From positions 62,001 to 126,000 of the forward strand of contig DAIMEJ010000006.1 in assembly GCA_036725345.1 (NCBI GenBank): a DNA stretch of 64,000 nt, written 5' to 3'. Numbering within the stretch: the first letter of the stretch is position 1; each line of letters opens with the position of its first letter. Both the position numbers and the translations under genes were made by a program. Shown here piece by piece: positions 1-9,062 of the stretch. A model generated the notes under the pieces. The model did not search any database. It had not been told where the DNA came from and worked only from the letters and a program-made list of their open reading frames with translations. Source of the stretch: JAPLJU01 sp036725345 (GTDB lineage Bacteria > Desulfobacterota > Syntrophia > Syntrophales > UBA2192).

Positions 1-2071
1 TCAGAGTGTCCCTGAGGTTTTCCTTGAGATCGAACCCGCTCATCTCAGACGCTTTCTTGGCTTCGATCTGCATGTCGCGCCCCTTGAGATACCGGGACAG
101 GCCGTCGGCGATGGCGGCGCCCGCGATGGCCGCCGTGCCCTGGCCGATGACCGCGATGTGTCTTACCTGTTTCCGGAGGTTCTTAAGGAGCCTTTCCGGC
201 AGGATATCGTGTCCGAGGTTGAAGACCACCCCTTTCCGGCCATCGGGTTTTTCGACGATCCGGTATTTGCCTCGCAGGGTCTTTTTCACGGAAAGCGCCG
301 ACTCGGAGATCTCCTTCAGGAAATAGTGGGGGTAATTCCCCCGGTCGATGTCGCGGGTGGTGATCTCGGCCCTCTGCACCATGGACGCTGTCAATGCAAC
401 GGGATGTCCGTCATAGGTGAGGGCGCGGATACCCGCGAGGCCGCCCGCCGAATACTGATCGAGCACGAAGATCTGCCCCGAGGTCTCCGGATGATCGGGG
501 TCCCGGGGTTTTTCACCATCCATCTTGATGAAGTGCGGGGTGCCCTCCACGAGTCCGTAAAGCTCCGAGGCGAAGAGATACTGGTCCTCGCGCAAACCCA
601 CGAAGAGCGCCTGACCGCTTCCCTTGAGGGCAAGGTAGATCTTCCCCGGCTCCGCGTTGCTCGTGAGCGCGATGGCATGGGAGCCCTCAAAATCGCTCAC
701 GGCCAGGCGGAAGGCCTCCTCCAGGGTTTTCCCCTCGACGAGATAACGCTCGACCTGCAGGGGGATGATTTTCGTGTCCGACGTGATCTCAGGGGCAATC
801 TCGCAGCGGCAGGTCGTTTCCAGGAGAGAGCGGAGCGTCTGGTAGTTGTCGATGTCGCCGTTGAGGACGACGCTGATGGTCCACCGGCCCGGACCGTAGG
901 CGGGGTAGAAATGCACCCCGGCATCCGTCCCGCCGGCGATCTTCTCCGCGATATCCGCCGGGATTGCGCAGAGACCCGCGGGAGGGATCCGCCCTTCAGT
1001 TTCAGGCGCGCGGAGGGTGTAGCTGTTGATGGGGTGGCAATTCTCTTCAGTGATGGAACCCACAGAAGCCCAGCGGGTGTGGGCGAAGGCGGTTTCGGAA
1101 ACCACGGGTTCGGAGGCGAAGGCGTGAAGGATTTGGTCCGAGCGAACGGCTTCGCGAAGCCTGCGGACGTTATCACCGAGCTTGCCGACAATGGAAGCTG
1201 TTTTGTAGACGAAAGACAGGTAAACCCCTCCATCGGGCTGGCGATGATCCGCCACATGGATGGACCCGTTCATCAGATCGCCGCCCCTGGTTCTTTCGAC
1301 AAAGGCGCTGTAAAGATTTTTTTCTCGCAGTTGCGTCAATACCCTGTCAAGGTCTTCCCTTGTCCTCAGGGTGAAGGAAATCTGGATCCCTGCCGAGTCT
1401 CTTCCCCTGACCTCCAGACGGTCGATGCTGTTTAGGAGATCATTGATTTTCCGGTACTTTTCGAAGGCGACGGGACTGACCTCCTCGCGCCGGTCCCTGC
1501 CGGAGAGCCTCTCTATTTTTCCCAGGTTTGATAGAATGTCCCTGTCGAGGCTCCACACGATGTCCTTCAGGAGGGTCAGCCGGCTGTTGATGATCTCCAT
1601 CTCTTCGGTGGAGAAGGCGCTCGCCTGCTCTTCGACCGCGCTTTCTTCCCGGCGAAGGAGATCCCCCATCTGCCGGGCGAGTTCGGTGGACTTCGCCGTC
1701 TTTGCCGCCGATGCGAAGAGCTGCTGACAAGGGTTGTCCTGCTTGAGGGTGAGGGTGATCCTCTCGAGTTCCTGCAGGCCTTTCAGTCCGCCCAGGTAGC
1801 GGGACGCTTTAATGCGCCGGGAGAGCACATGATCCAAGATTCCTTCTTGAACACGGCAGAAGATCTTCCACATCCGGTTCGTGGGGTCGGGGGTCTTCGT
1901 CTCGCCGTGCTTTTTGATCGTGAGGATGCCTGCCAGTCCGCAGCACAGGGTGTCCTGCAGCAGGGGGAAGAAAACGATGCACCCCGGCGGGAGCGTTGAA
2001 GGATTCGTCCCGACGGATATCCGCCAGCCTGTCCATAAAGACAGGAACTTATCGAGGACATTATGACTCAT
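1..2071 (-). CDS. GlmS-like class II amidotransferase/SIS protein, 3' end outside window
   Basis: One minus-strand frame stays open from an ATG at 2071 to the window edge (690 codons seen). It carries GlmS landmarks: CGLAGI at residues 44-49, RGRDSAG near 222-228, AHTRWASVG around W334, a NGDIDNY block, a DTKIIPLQVERYL block, then the linker YPHYFLKEI at 580 and the start of a SIS sugar-isomerase domain (HIAVIGQGTAAIAG at 638). GlmS makes glucosamine-6-phosphate from fructose-6-phosphate and glutamine. Two things differ from ordinary GlmS: the would-be nucleophile Cys44 sits behind a 43-residue leader with no start codon next to it, and the glutaminase domain holds extra segments of about 150 residues (helical, charged, roughly 56-205) and about 60 residues (roughly 232-290). 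A leader would have to be cleaved for Ntn chemistry, as in GltB or PurF. The missing C-terminus prevents a firm functional call; the family is clear. Confidence 0.8.
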   Translation of the reverse strand, partial: MSHNVLDKFLSLWTGWRISVGTNPSTLPPGCIVFFPLLQDTLCCGLAGILTIKKHGETKTPDPTNRMWKIFCRVQEGILDHVLSRRIKASRYLGGLKGLQELERITLTLKQDNPCQQLFASAAKTAKSTELARQMGDLLRREESAVEEQASAFSTEEMEIINSRLTLLKDIVWSLDRDILSNLGKIERLSGRDRREEVSPVAFEKYRKINDLLNSIDRLEVRGRDSAGIQISFTLRTREDLDRVLTQLREKNLYSAFVERTRGGDLMNGSIHVADHRQPDGGVYLSFVYKTASIVGKLGDNVRRLREAVRSDQILHAFASEPVVSETAFAHTRWASVGSITEENCHPINSYTLRAPETEGRIPPAGLCAIPADIAEKIAGGTDAGVHFYPAYGPGRWTISVVLNGDIDNYQTLRSLLETTCRCEIAPEITSDTKIIPLQVERYLVEGKTLEEAFRLAVSDFEGSHAIALTSNAEPGKIYLALKGSGQALFVGLREDQYLFASELYGLVEGTPHFIKMDGEKPRDPDHPETSGQIFVLDQYSAGGLAGIRALTYDGHPVALTASMVQRAEITTRDIDRGNYPHYFLKEISESALSVKKTLRGKYRIVEKPDGRKGVVFNLGHDILPERLLKNLRKQVRHIAVIGQGTAAIAGAAIADGLSRYLKGRDMQIEAKKASEMSGFDLKENLRDTL

Positions 2072-2252
2072 CTATTTACCCCGGCGACTTCCGGATACTT
2101 CCCGTCCACGAACCTGTTCATTACTCCCGTTGATTCAGCATTTTAAGGTCTGGCCGGTCAGATGGAATTTCGACCCTCGGCATTCCACGCTAAACGTCAA
2201 TGATTTCAGGGCCTTGTTGGGGAGGTCTATCTTGAGGTGTACTGTACAATTT

Positions 2253-2828
2253 CTATGCCTTTTTGCCGATCATATCGACAAAATATTGGTGAATTCTTGG
2301 ATCCTCCGTCAGTTCCGGGTGAAAGCTGCAGATCAGGATGTTTTTTTGCCTCGCCAGAACCGTTCTGCCTTCATAGCGGGCCAGTGATTTTACCCCCGGA
2401 CCGGTCTTCCGGATCTGGGGAGCCCGGATAAAGACGGCACGGTAGGGCTCCGTTGCGGCAAAATCAAGTGTGACGTCCGCTTCACGGCTGTCCACCTGCC
2501 TTCCATAGGCGTTGCGTTTCACTTCGACATCGATCAGGTTCAGCTGCCCGCTCTTGCGGCCGTCGATTTTCCCCGCGAGCACGATGAGGCCCGCACAGGT
2601 TCCGAACACCGGGGAACCTTTCCGGGAAAACTTTTTGATTTCTTCCGGGAACCCGTAGGCCCGCATCATCTTGTTCATCGTGGTGCTCTCGCCGCCCGGG
2701 ATGATGAGTCCGTCGAGGCCCTTGAGTTCCGCGGGAAGCCTTACTTCCAAAGCCTCTATCCCCAATTTTCTCAAGATCCGGATGTGCTCTCTGAAATCGC
2801 CCTGAAGGGCCAAAACCCCTATTTTCAT
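2253..2828 (-). CDS. pdxT: Pyridoxal 5'-phosphate synthase glutaminase subunit PdxT
   Basis: PdxT hydrolyses glutamine and passes ammonia to PdxS for PLP synthesis in the cytoplasm. The 191-residue product has the family features: MKIGVLALQGDFREH start, PGGESTTM oxyanion region, nucleophile Cys in FGTCAGLIVLA and the C-terminal His-Glu pair in CSFHPELTEDPRIHQYF. The upstream in-frame ATG would add 15 lysine/arginine-rich residues that overlap the preceding gene, so the start at 2828 is preferred. It follows a Fis-type regulator gene by 10 bp. Its partner pdxS lies about 4.2 kb away on the opposite strand, so the two subunits are not co-transcribed here as they are in many bacteria. Confidence 0.95.
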   Translation of the reverse strand: MKIGVLALQGDFREHIRILRKLGIEALEVRLPAELKGLDGLIIPGGESTTMNKMMRAYGFPEEIKKFSRKGSPVFGTCAGLIVLAGKIDGRKSGQLNLIDVEVKRNAYGRQVDSREADVTLDFAATEPYRAVFIRAPQIRKTGPGVKSLARYEGRTVLARQKNILICSFHPELTEDPRIHQYFVDMIGKKA

Positions 2829-2838
2829 ATCTCGATGA

Positions 2839-3153
2839 TTACCCGCGGGGCTGCTTTTTTTTCTTCTTGTCATTCGTGATCCCCAGCTGGGTCATCTTCT
2901 TCTGGAAGGTATTCCTGTTGATGCCGAGGAAGACGGCCGCCGATGTCTTGACCTGGTTGGAACGCCGCAGGGCGATCTTGATCAGTCCCTTTTCCACGAT
3001 ATCCAGAATGTCCTCATAGAGGCGACTCTTGCGGTCGTCTCCCGAACGGAGGACGAGGACAAGCTCCTCGAGTTTTTTTTCAAGAACCTCTTCGATTCCC
3101 TGCGGCACTCGGGAGGGCACTTTTTTGGGGTCACCGGCACGCATAAGATTCAA
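2839..3153 (-). CDS. Small Fis-family helix-turn-helix protein
   Basis: A 104-residue protein whose C-terminal half resembles the Fis/NtrC DNA-binding helix-turn-helix: residues about 55-92 read LIKIALRRSNQVKTSAAVFL then GINRNTFQKKM, the usual A-x-x-LGI-x-R-x-T pattern. There is no receiver or AAA+ domain, so it is a stand-alone DNA-binding protein; its target cannot be read from the sequence. The tail is strongly basic (KKKKKQ). It ends 10 bp before pdxT and is probably co-transcribed with it. A start at the internal ATG three codons later is equally possible. Confidence 0.75.
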   Translation of the reverse strand: MNLMRAGDPKKVPSRVPQGIEEVLEKKLEELVLVLRSGDDRKSRLYEDILDIVEKGLIKIALRRSNQVKTSAAVFLGINRNTFQKKMTQLGITNDKKKKKQPRG

Positions 3154-3195
3154 GCCCTTTCCTGGATTTGAGGCGGAACCCGGTCTTTTATAAAA

Positions 3196-3714
3196 TCAAT
3201 TCGTAAAAAGTTTAAAAAAGATGATGACGAAGAAGAAAGCGGCGGCAGCCCAGGCCGAAGATATGTTGGTCCTGTTCTCCACCGGGTTTTCCAGCAGGTT
3301 TAAAACCTCTTTTTCCACCCTTTCCTTGTCCACACGGTCGACAATCGTTCTCAGGAGGTCGTAGAAATTCTCATAGGAATTCGACAGGACGTGGAAACCC
3401 TTCGTCGTGGTCAGCACGGTGTAGACTTTGGTCCGCATCATGACGACGCCGACGTCCGTGATGTTCGGCCAGCCAACTTCTATCGTCCTGAAAAACCTCT
3501 TCAAACGGAGGGTCTCAGCCTCCGTTTCGACCCTGCGGGTGTTCGCTTCCAGACACAGGTAAAGAAGCGGGATCAGGATGACGGAAAAAACGATCTTCTC
3601 CGGTGTGGACCCCCTGACGAAGAAAGAGATCAGGACGAGGATGAGAAGCAGGACCGAAGCCAGGACGAGCGGGACCCTCAGCGCCTTTCTGATGCGGTAA
3701 ACCGACGTGACCAT
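3196..3714 (-). CDS. Membrane protein with PH-like core, function unknown
   Basis: A 172-residue protein with two hydrophobic segments near the N-terminus (about residues 14-34 and 40-55), a soluble middle of about 85 residues predicted to be strand-rich (RLKRFFRTIEVGWPNITDVGVV, KVYTVLTTTKGFHVLSN), a charged helix and a C-terminal hydrophobic segment (AAAAFFFVIIFFKLF). The architecture resembles bacterial PH-like (bPH2/YdbT-type) membrane proteins, but I do not recognise a named family. It lies between the Fis-type gene (42 bp gap) and moaC (47 bp gap) on the same strand. Confidence 0.6.
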   Translation of the reverse strand: MVTSVYRIRKALRVPLVLASVLLLILVLISFFVRGSTPEKIVFSVILIPLLYLCLEANTRRVETEAETLRLKRFFRTIEVGWPNITDVGVVMMRTKVYTVLTTTKGFHVLSNSYENFYDLLRTIVDRVDKERVEKEVLNLLENPVENRTNISSAWAAAAFFFVIIFFKLFTN

Positions 3715-3761
3715 TTATTTACCTGATAAACCCGGCCGGATCAATGCCGTGGCGTGCTGGA

Positions 3762-4241
3762 TTAGCCCTTTCGACGGAAGGTGCCGCTTTTTCCCCCTTT
3801 TTTCTTCAGCAGTTTGATGTCGGAGATGACGATTTCCCTGTCGGCGGACTTGCACATGTCGTAGATGGTCAGGGCGGCCACGGAGACGGCGGTCATCGCT
3901 TCCATCTCGACACCGGTGCGCCCGGCTGTTTTTGCCCGGGCCGTGATGTCAATCTCCCCCTGATCCGGACGAATGGTGAAGTCGATGTCGATGTCGGTCA
4001 GCTCGATGGGATGGCAAAGGGGTATCAACGCCCATGTTTTTTTGGCTGCCAGGATACCCGCTGTCCTCGCGACAGAGAGGACATCACCCTTTGCGAGGGT
4101 CATTTCTTCGATGCGCTTCGTCGTGGCGGGCTTGGTCAGGACCTTCCCGCGGGCCAAAGCTTCCCGGTGCGTCACCTTTTTTGCGGTGATATCAACCATC
4201 CGGGCCTTGCCTTTCTCTCCGACATGGCTGAAGTGTGTCAT
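3762..4241 (-). CDS. moaC: Cyclic pyranopterin monophosphate synthase MoaC
   Basis: MoaC converts the MoaA product into cyclic pyranopterin monophosphate in molybdopterin synthesis. The 159-residue protein shows the family blocks MVDITAK, AGILAAKKT, LIPLCHPI, VEMEAMTAVSVAALTIYDM and the catalytic KSADR followed by I-x-L-x-KK-GGKSG. The longer frame starting at 4307 would add an unrelated hydrophobic leader, so the ATG at 4241 (MTHFSHVGEKGKARMVDI) is chosen. The cofactor pathway is represented again in the window by moeA at 37 kb, though not in the same operon. Confidence 0.95.
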   Translation of the reverse strand: MTHFSHVGEKGKARMVDITAKKVTHREALARGKVLTKPATTKRIEEMTLAKGDVLSVARTAGILAAKKTWALIPLCHPIELTDIDIDFTIRPDQGEIDITARAKTAGRTGVEMEAMTAVSVAALTIYDMCKSADREIVISDIKLLKKKGGKSGTFRRKG

Positions 4242-4376
4242 GACGCACCCGCCGTCATCCCGGCCAAAGAAATATTTGTCCGAAAAAAGAATAAAGGAGA
4301 TTAGCACATCTCCATGGGCCCGTCAAGAATCCCTTCGGCGCATGCCGGTGCTTTTGGAATGGGCCGGGCACGGCGC

Positions 4377-5189
4377 TCAGTCCAGCGAAATCAAACGGGA
4401 CACGACAGTCTGCCCGTAAAAGACCTGGGCCAGCCGGTCGAACTTTTCAGACGTGTCGGTGGTCATGAAGAGACGTTTTTTCCCCCGGCCCAGCCGCCGC
4501 TCGATTTCAGGGTGCCGTAAGAGATAATCCTCGAGTTTTTCAGCCACGATAGGCCCCTGTTCGAGTATGCGGATGCCCGGGGGGACGCTCTTTTCGAAAA
4601 GGTCGTGGAGAATGGGGTAGTGCGTGCAGGCCAGGAGCAGCGTGTCGATGGAAGGTGCCCGGTTCAGCAGTTCCGCGAGGTAGCGCCGGACGATCATCCC
4701 CGTGCCCTCCCAGTCCTGTTCCCCCGCTTCGATGATGGGGACCAGAAGCGGGCAGGCCTGCTGGTGAACCGTGATGGCGGGATCGATCTTTTCAAGTTCC
4801 TTGATGTAGGCATTGGAAAGTACGACGCCCTCCGTCGCGAGGACTCCGACGTTTTTGCTGCGGGTCCGTCCTGCGACCTCTTCCACGCTGGGGCGGATGA
4901 CGCCGAGGACACGCCGATCGGGGCAGGATCGGGGGAGGATCTCCTGCTGGATCTTCCTGAGGGCTTTCGCCGAGGAGGTGTTGCAGGCGATGATGACCAG
5001 GGGGCAGCCCCTCTTGAACAGGAATTCGACGGCCTGGCGCGTGAAATCGAAGACAATGGCCTCGGATCGCCCGCCGTAGGGGGCCCGGGCGTTGTCGCCC
5101 AGGTAGAGGTAATCATACCGCGGCAGTCGCTCAATGACCCGCTTGAGAACAGTGAGACCCCCGAAGCCTGAATCAAAAACACCGATCAT
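4377..5189 (-). CDS. murI: Glutamate racemase MurI
   Basis: MurI makes D-glutamate for peptidoglycan. The 270-residue protein has IGVFDSGFGGLTVL at the N-terminus (substrate-binding Asp-Ser), DNARAPYGGRS, the first catalytic cysteine in IIACNTSSAKAL and the second in LLLACTHYPIL. Length is normal for the family. It is transcribed divergently from comM, with a 220-bp spacer, and lies 135 bp upstream of moaC. Confidence 0.95.
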   Translation of the reverse strand: MIGVFDSGFGGLTVLKRVIERLPRYDYLYLGDNARAPYGGRSEAIVFDFTRQAVEFLFKRGCPLVIIACNTSSAKALRKIQQEILPRSCPDRRVLGVIRPSVEEVAGRTRSKNVGVLATEGVVLSNAYIKELEKIDPAITVHQQACPLLVPIIEAGEQDWEGTGMIVRRYLAELLNRAPSIDTLLLACTHYPILHDLFEKSVPPGIRILEQGPIVAEKLEDYLLRHPEIERRLGRGKKRLFMTTDTSEKFDRLAQVFYGQTVVSRLISLD

Positions 5190-5409
5190 GCCGAGATAAT
5201 ATCCTTACTGTGAGTCAAAGCGCCGCCCGTCTCCTGGCCCGTCACGGTCCCGCCGGAGGGGGACCATTTCATTACAACAAACCGGTCGAAATATGAAGCT
5301 GAAATTCCTTGATCCGGCCCCGGCTTTTCTATAGTATTCCTAACTTAATGTAACAAAAGGCGGAAATGCCTGTCGCCCCGTGGGAGACGGCGGCGGAAAC
5401 GGAGCCCTC

Positions 5410-6939
5410 TTGATTGTAAAGGTAAAAAGCAGTGCCGTCATCGGCATCGACTCCTACCCCGTGGACGTGGAAGTCGATATCACCCCCGGCCTTCCCCAGC
5501 TTTCGACGGTGGGATTGCCTGACGCGGCCGTGAAGGAAAACAAGGACCGTATCAAGGCGGCCATCAAGAATTCCGGTTATCGTTTTCCCGAAAAAAAAGT
5601 GACCGTCAACCTTGCCCCTGCGGACATCAAGAAGGAAGGGACGGCTTTTGATCTCCCCATCGCCGTCGGCATCCTGGCGGCAGAGGGGCTCATTGACCCG
5701 GCGAAACTCCGGGACTACCTGATCATGGGGGAACTGTCCCTCGACGGCGGGATCAAGGCCATCCACGGGGTTCTTTCGGCCGCCTTCCAGGCGAAGTCGT
5801 CGGGCGTTGCCGGCATCATCGTCCCCGCGGACAATGCCAGGGAAGCGGCCCTTGTGGAAGGCCTTCCGGTCTTCGGGACGAAGACCCTTTCGGAGATCGT
5901 CGAGTTCACGGCCGGGCGGAAAGAGATAAGACCGGCGAAAGTTCAGGTCGCGGAAGTCTTCAAAAAGAGCCTCCAGTACAGCGTCGACTTCAGCGAGATC
6001 CAGGGGCAGGAGCAGGCGAAACGCGCCTTCGAAGTCGCCGCCGCGGGCGGACACAATATCCTCATGGTCGGCCCGCCCGGCGCCGGAAAGACCATGCTCG
6101 CGCAGCGCATACCCACCATCCTTCCGGACCTGACCTTCGAAGAGGCCATCGAGGTGACCAAGGTCTACTCCGTGGCCGGCCTTCTCAGCCGGAAGGAAAT
6201 CTTCTGGGGTACGAGGCCTTTCCGGGCCCCCCACCACACCATATCGGACGCCGGCCTGGTCGGCGGCGGCCATATCCCCCGGCCGGGTGAGATCAGCCTG
6301 GCCCACCACGGCGTGCTCTTCCTGGATGAACTCTCCGAGTTCAAGAAGCACGTCCTCGAGGTGCTGAGACAGCCCCTGGAGGACGGTCATGTGGTCATCA
6401 CCCGATCGGCCGTTACGACCACTTACCCGGCGAGGTTTTCGCTCGTGGCGGCGATGAATCCCTGTCCCTGCGGTTACTACGGCGACCCGCGGAGGGAGTG
6501 CTGTTGCACCCTGCGTCAGATCCGCCAGTACAAGTCGAAAGTGTCCGGGCCGCTTCTCGACCGGATAGACATGCATGTCGAAGTGCCGTCGGTGAAATAC
6601 CGTGAACTGGCCGCCAGAGCGGGCGGGGAGACCTCGGCGGAGATCAGGGCGCGTGTGGAAACGGCTCGCGGGATACAGAGAAAGAGGTTCCAGGGGCATG
6701 GAGACGGGACCAATGCCCGGATGACGGGCCGGCAGATCAAGCAGTTCTGTGTCCTTGACGGGGAATCGCAGGGGCTTCTCGAGATGGCCATGGAGAAACT
6801 CGGGTTGAGCGCCCGGGCCTACACGCGCATCCTGAAGGTGGCGAGGACCATCGCCGACCTCGAGGGGGAGGGGGATATCTCCGCCGGCCATGTCTCGGAG
6901 GCCATCCAGTACAGAAGTCTGGACAGAAAATTAATTTAG
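5410..6939 (+). CDS. comM: Mg-chelatase-like AAA+ protein, YifB/ComM family
   Basis: ComM-type helicases promote branch migration during natural transformation, and homologues occur in many non-competent bacteria. Order of features: Lon-like fold N-terminal domain (about 1-170), Walker A GPPGAGKTMLAQRIP, Walker B FLDELSEFKKH, and a cysteine-rich stretch NPCPCGYYGDPRRECCC followed by LLDRIDMHVEVP. The frame opens upstream at a GTG (5380), but the TTG at 5410 has a GGAG five bases before it and gives the family-like start (M)IVKVKSSAVIGIDSYPV, so it is preferred; the product is then 509 residues. pdxS follows after 88 bp. Confidence 0.9.
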   Translation: MIVKVKSSAVIGIDSYPVDVEVDITPGLPQLSTVGLPDAAVKENKDRIKAAIKNSGYRFPEKKVTVNLAPADIKKEGTAFDLPIAVGILAAEGLIDPAKLRDYLIMGELSLDGGIKAIHGVLSAAFQAKSSGVAGIIVPADNAREAALVEGLPVFGTKTLSEIVEFTAGRKEIRPAKVQVAEVFKKSLQYSVDFSEIQGQEQAKRAFEVAAAGGHNILMVGPPGAGKTMLAQRIPTILPDLTFEEAIEVTKVYSVAGLLSRKEIFWGTRPFRAPHHTISDAGLVGGGHIPRPGEISLAHHGVLFLDELSEFKKHVLEVLRQPLEDGHVVITRSAVTTTYPARFSLVAAMNPCPCGYYGDPRRECCCTLRQIRQYKSKVSGPLLDRIDMHVEVPSVKYRELAARAGGETSAEIRARVETARGIQRKRFQGHGDGTNARMTGRQIKQFCVLDGESQGLLEMAMEKLGLSARAYTRILKVARTIADLEGEGDISAGHVSEAIQYRSLDRKLI

Positions 6940-7027
6940 ATGTAGCATAAAAAAAGTTAAAGCTTTATCGCAAGGTCGCCTGCGGACCCCATAACGGGCA
7001 GTGGCACCGCAGGTGCCGGGAGGATCG

Positions 7028-7912
7028 ATGGAAAAGTTCGGGACCTTTACCGTGAAGTCGGGCCTGGCCGAGATGCTCAAGGGCGGTGTGATCATGGATG
7101 TCACCTCGGCGGAACAGGCCAAGATTGCTGAGGACGCCGGGGCCGTTTCCGTGATGGCCCTCGAGCGTGTGCCGGCGGACATACGGGCGCAGGGGGGCGT
7201 GGCCCGCATGACCGATCCGGCTGTCATAGAGAAGATTATGGACGCCGTGACGATCCCGGTCATGGCCAAGGTGAGGATCGGGCATTTCGTGGAGGCCCAG
7301 ATCCTGGAGAGCCTCGGCGTCGATTATATCGACGAGAGCGAGGTCCTGACCCCTGCCGATGAAAAGTTTCACATCAACAAGTGGAAATTCAAGGTGCCCT
7401 TCGTTTGCGGCGCCATCAACCTCGGGGAGGCCCTCCGGCGAATAGGCGAAGGCGCGGCGATGGTCAGGACGAAAGGCGAGGCCGGGACGGGCAACGTCGT
7501 CGAAGCCGTGAGGCACATGCGGACGATCACGGACGAGATTGCGAGGCTTGCGGCAGTTCCGGAGGAGGAACTCATGACGGAGGCGAAAAACCTCGGGGCG
7601 CCCTATGAACTCGTGAGGATGGTGGCCCGGGACAAAAAGCTGCCCGTCGTTAATTTCTCGGCCGGCGGGATCGCGACACCGGCTGATGCCGCCATGATGA
7701 TGCAGCTCGGCGCCGAGGGGGTCTTTGTCGGTTCGGGTATTTTCAAATCAAAGAACCCCGCGAAGAGGGCCGCGGCCATTGTGAAAGCGGTTACCCACTT
7801 CAATAATCCGGAGATTGTCGCGCAGGTCTCCAAGGGGATCGGCGAAGCGATGCCCGGGCTGGAGATCGGGAAAATCGGGAAGGACGGGCTGTTGCAATTC
7901 AGAGGAAATTAA
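7028..7912 (+). CDS. pdxS: Pyridoxal 5'-phosphate synthase subunit PdxS
   Basis: PdxS condenses ribose-5-phosphate, glyceraldehyde-3-phosphate and ammonia from PdxT into PLP. The 294-residue TIM barrel matches the family almost end to end: GGVIMDVTSAEQAKIAEDAG, ALERVPADIRAQGGVARM, the catalytic lysine in VMAKVRIGH, YIDESEVLTPADE, the second lysine region VRTKGEAGTGN and GGIATPADAAMMMQLGAEGVFVGSGIFKS. The ATG at 7028 follows GGGAGG with good spacing; the GTG at 7001 would add nine unrelated residues. ilvE follows after 15 bp. Confidence 0.97.
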   Translation: MEKFGTFTVKSGLAEMLKGGVIMDVTSAEQAKIAEDAGAVSVMALERVPADIRAQGGVARMTDPAVIEKIMDAVTIPVMAKVRIGHFVEAQILESLGVDYIDESEVLTPADEKFHINKWKFKVPFVCGAINLGEALRRIGEGAAMVRTKGEAGTGNVVEAVRHMRTITDEIARLAAVPEEELMTEAKNLGAPYELVRMVARDKKLPVVNFSAGGIATPADAAMMMQLGAEGVFVGSGIFKSKNPAKRAAAIVKAVTHFNNPEIVAQVSKGIGEAMPGLEIGKIGKDGLLQFRGN

Positions 7913-7927
7913 AAAAGGGGGGGGAAA

Positions 7928-9010
7928 ATGAAGGTCAAGATCAAAGTCAAGAGAATCTCTGCGAAGAAGCTGAAGGAGAAACCGACGGACGAGTCGAAAC
8001 TGGGGTTCGGGAAAATTTTCACCGACCGCTTCTTCACCATGAAATACAAAGAAGGCCGGGGCTGGTACGATCCGATGATCGAGCCGTATCACCCGATCGT
8101 TCTCGATCCCGCCGCCGTCTGCCTTCATTACGGCCAGCTCATCTTCGAAGGGCTCAAAGCCTACCGGGGGAAGGACGGCGCCATTTACCTCTTTCGCCCT
8201 TATGAGAATATCAGTAGGCTGAACGCATCGGCCGAGCGGCTCTGCATGCCGACGGTCGACCCCGATGTTTTTTTCCAGGGGATCAAGAAACTGGTGCTCC
8301 TTGAAAAGGACTGGATTCCCCGGGGCATCGGCACGTCCATGTACATCCGGCCCACGATGATTGCCACGGAGGCCTTCCTGGGCGTGCATCCGGCGGCGGA
8401 ATATCTTCTCTTTGTCATCGTCGGTCCCGTGGGGGCCTACTACCCCCAGGGCTTCAGCCCGACGAAAATCTACGTGGAGGAGGAGTACGTGCGCGCCGTG
8501 AGGGGCGGCATCGGCTTCTGCAAAGCGGCGGGGAATTACGCCGCAAGCCTCCTGGCCAGCAAGAAGGCCGAGGAAAAGGGCTACACGCAGGTTCTGTGGC
8601 TCGACGCCGTCGAGAGAAAATATGTCGAGGAGGTGGGGACGAGCAACATGTTCTTCGTCATCGACGGCGAACTGGTGACACCGCCGCTCAGCGGGAGCAT
8701 CCTGCCCGGCGTGACCCGCGACTCGGTCATTCAGATAGCGAAAAGGTGGGGCATCAGGGTCTCGGAGAGACTGATCTCCGTCGATGAACTCAAGGAAGCC
8801 TACATCTCCGGCAAGTTGAAGGAGGCCTTCGCCTCCGGGACGGCGGCCATCGTTTCGCCCGTCGGGCAGATCTACTACAAGGGGAAAGAATACCTCATCA
8901 ACGGCGGCAAGACTGGCGAACTGACAGAGAAGCTCTACAACGAGATCCTCCAGATCCAGTACGGCGAGAAGGAAGATCCCTTCGGCTGGCGTATGAAAAT
9001 TTCGAAATAA
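7928..9010 (+). CDS. ilvE: Branched-chain amino acid aminotransferase
   Basis: A PLP-dependent class IV aminotransferase that interconverts Val/Leu/Ile and their 2-oxo acids. The 360-residue length, the start GFGKIFTDRFFTMKY, the Y-x-x-GQ-x-FEG-KAYR block and GGIGFCKAAGNYAASLLASKKA (PLP lysine in FCKAAGNY) place it in the long, eukaryote-like BCAT group rather than the short IlvE group. EEVGTSNMFFVIDG and SGTAAIVSPVG are also typical. It follows pdxS by 15 bp with the same orientation, so a PLP-using enzyme is co-transcribed with a PLP synthase subunit. Confidence 0.93.
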   Translation: MKVKIKVKRISAKKLKEKPTDESKLGFGKIFTDRFFTMKYKEGRGWYDPMIEPYHPIVLDPAAVCLHYGQLIFEGLKAYRGKDGAIYLFRPYENISRLNASAERLCMPTVDPDVFFQGIKKLVLLEKDWIPRGIGTSMYIRPTMIATEAFLGVHPAAEYLLFVIVGPVGAYYPQGFSPTKIYVEEEYVRAVRGGIGFCKAAGNYAASLLASKKAEEKGYTQVLWLDAVERKYVEEVGTSNMFFVIDGELVTPPLSGSILPGVTRDSVIQIAKRWGIRVSERLISVDELKEAYISGKLKEAFASGTAAIVSPVGQIYYKGKEYLINGGKTGELTEKLYNEILQIQYGEKEDPFGWRMKISK

Positions 9011-9062
9011 GCCTTGCCCCTCAAGGGCTCCAGGGAGGCGCTCGCGGGCCGGTCCACAATCC

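Noticed and set aside
158..1435. Long plus-strand frame of 425 codons
   Set aside because: It lies opposite the GlmS-like gene, which shows clear family motifs over the same bases; the plus-strand product has no recognisable features or ribosome site.
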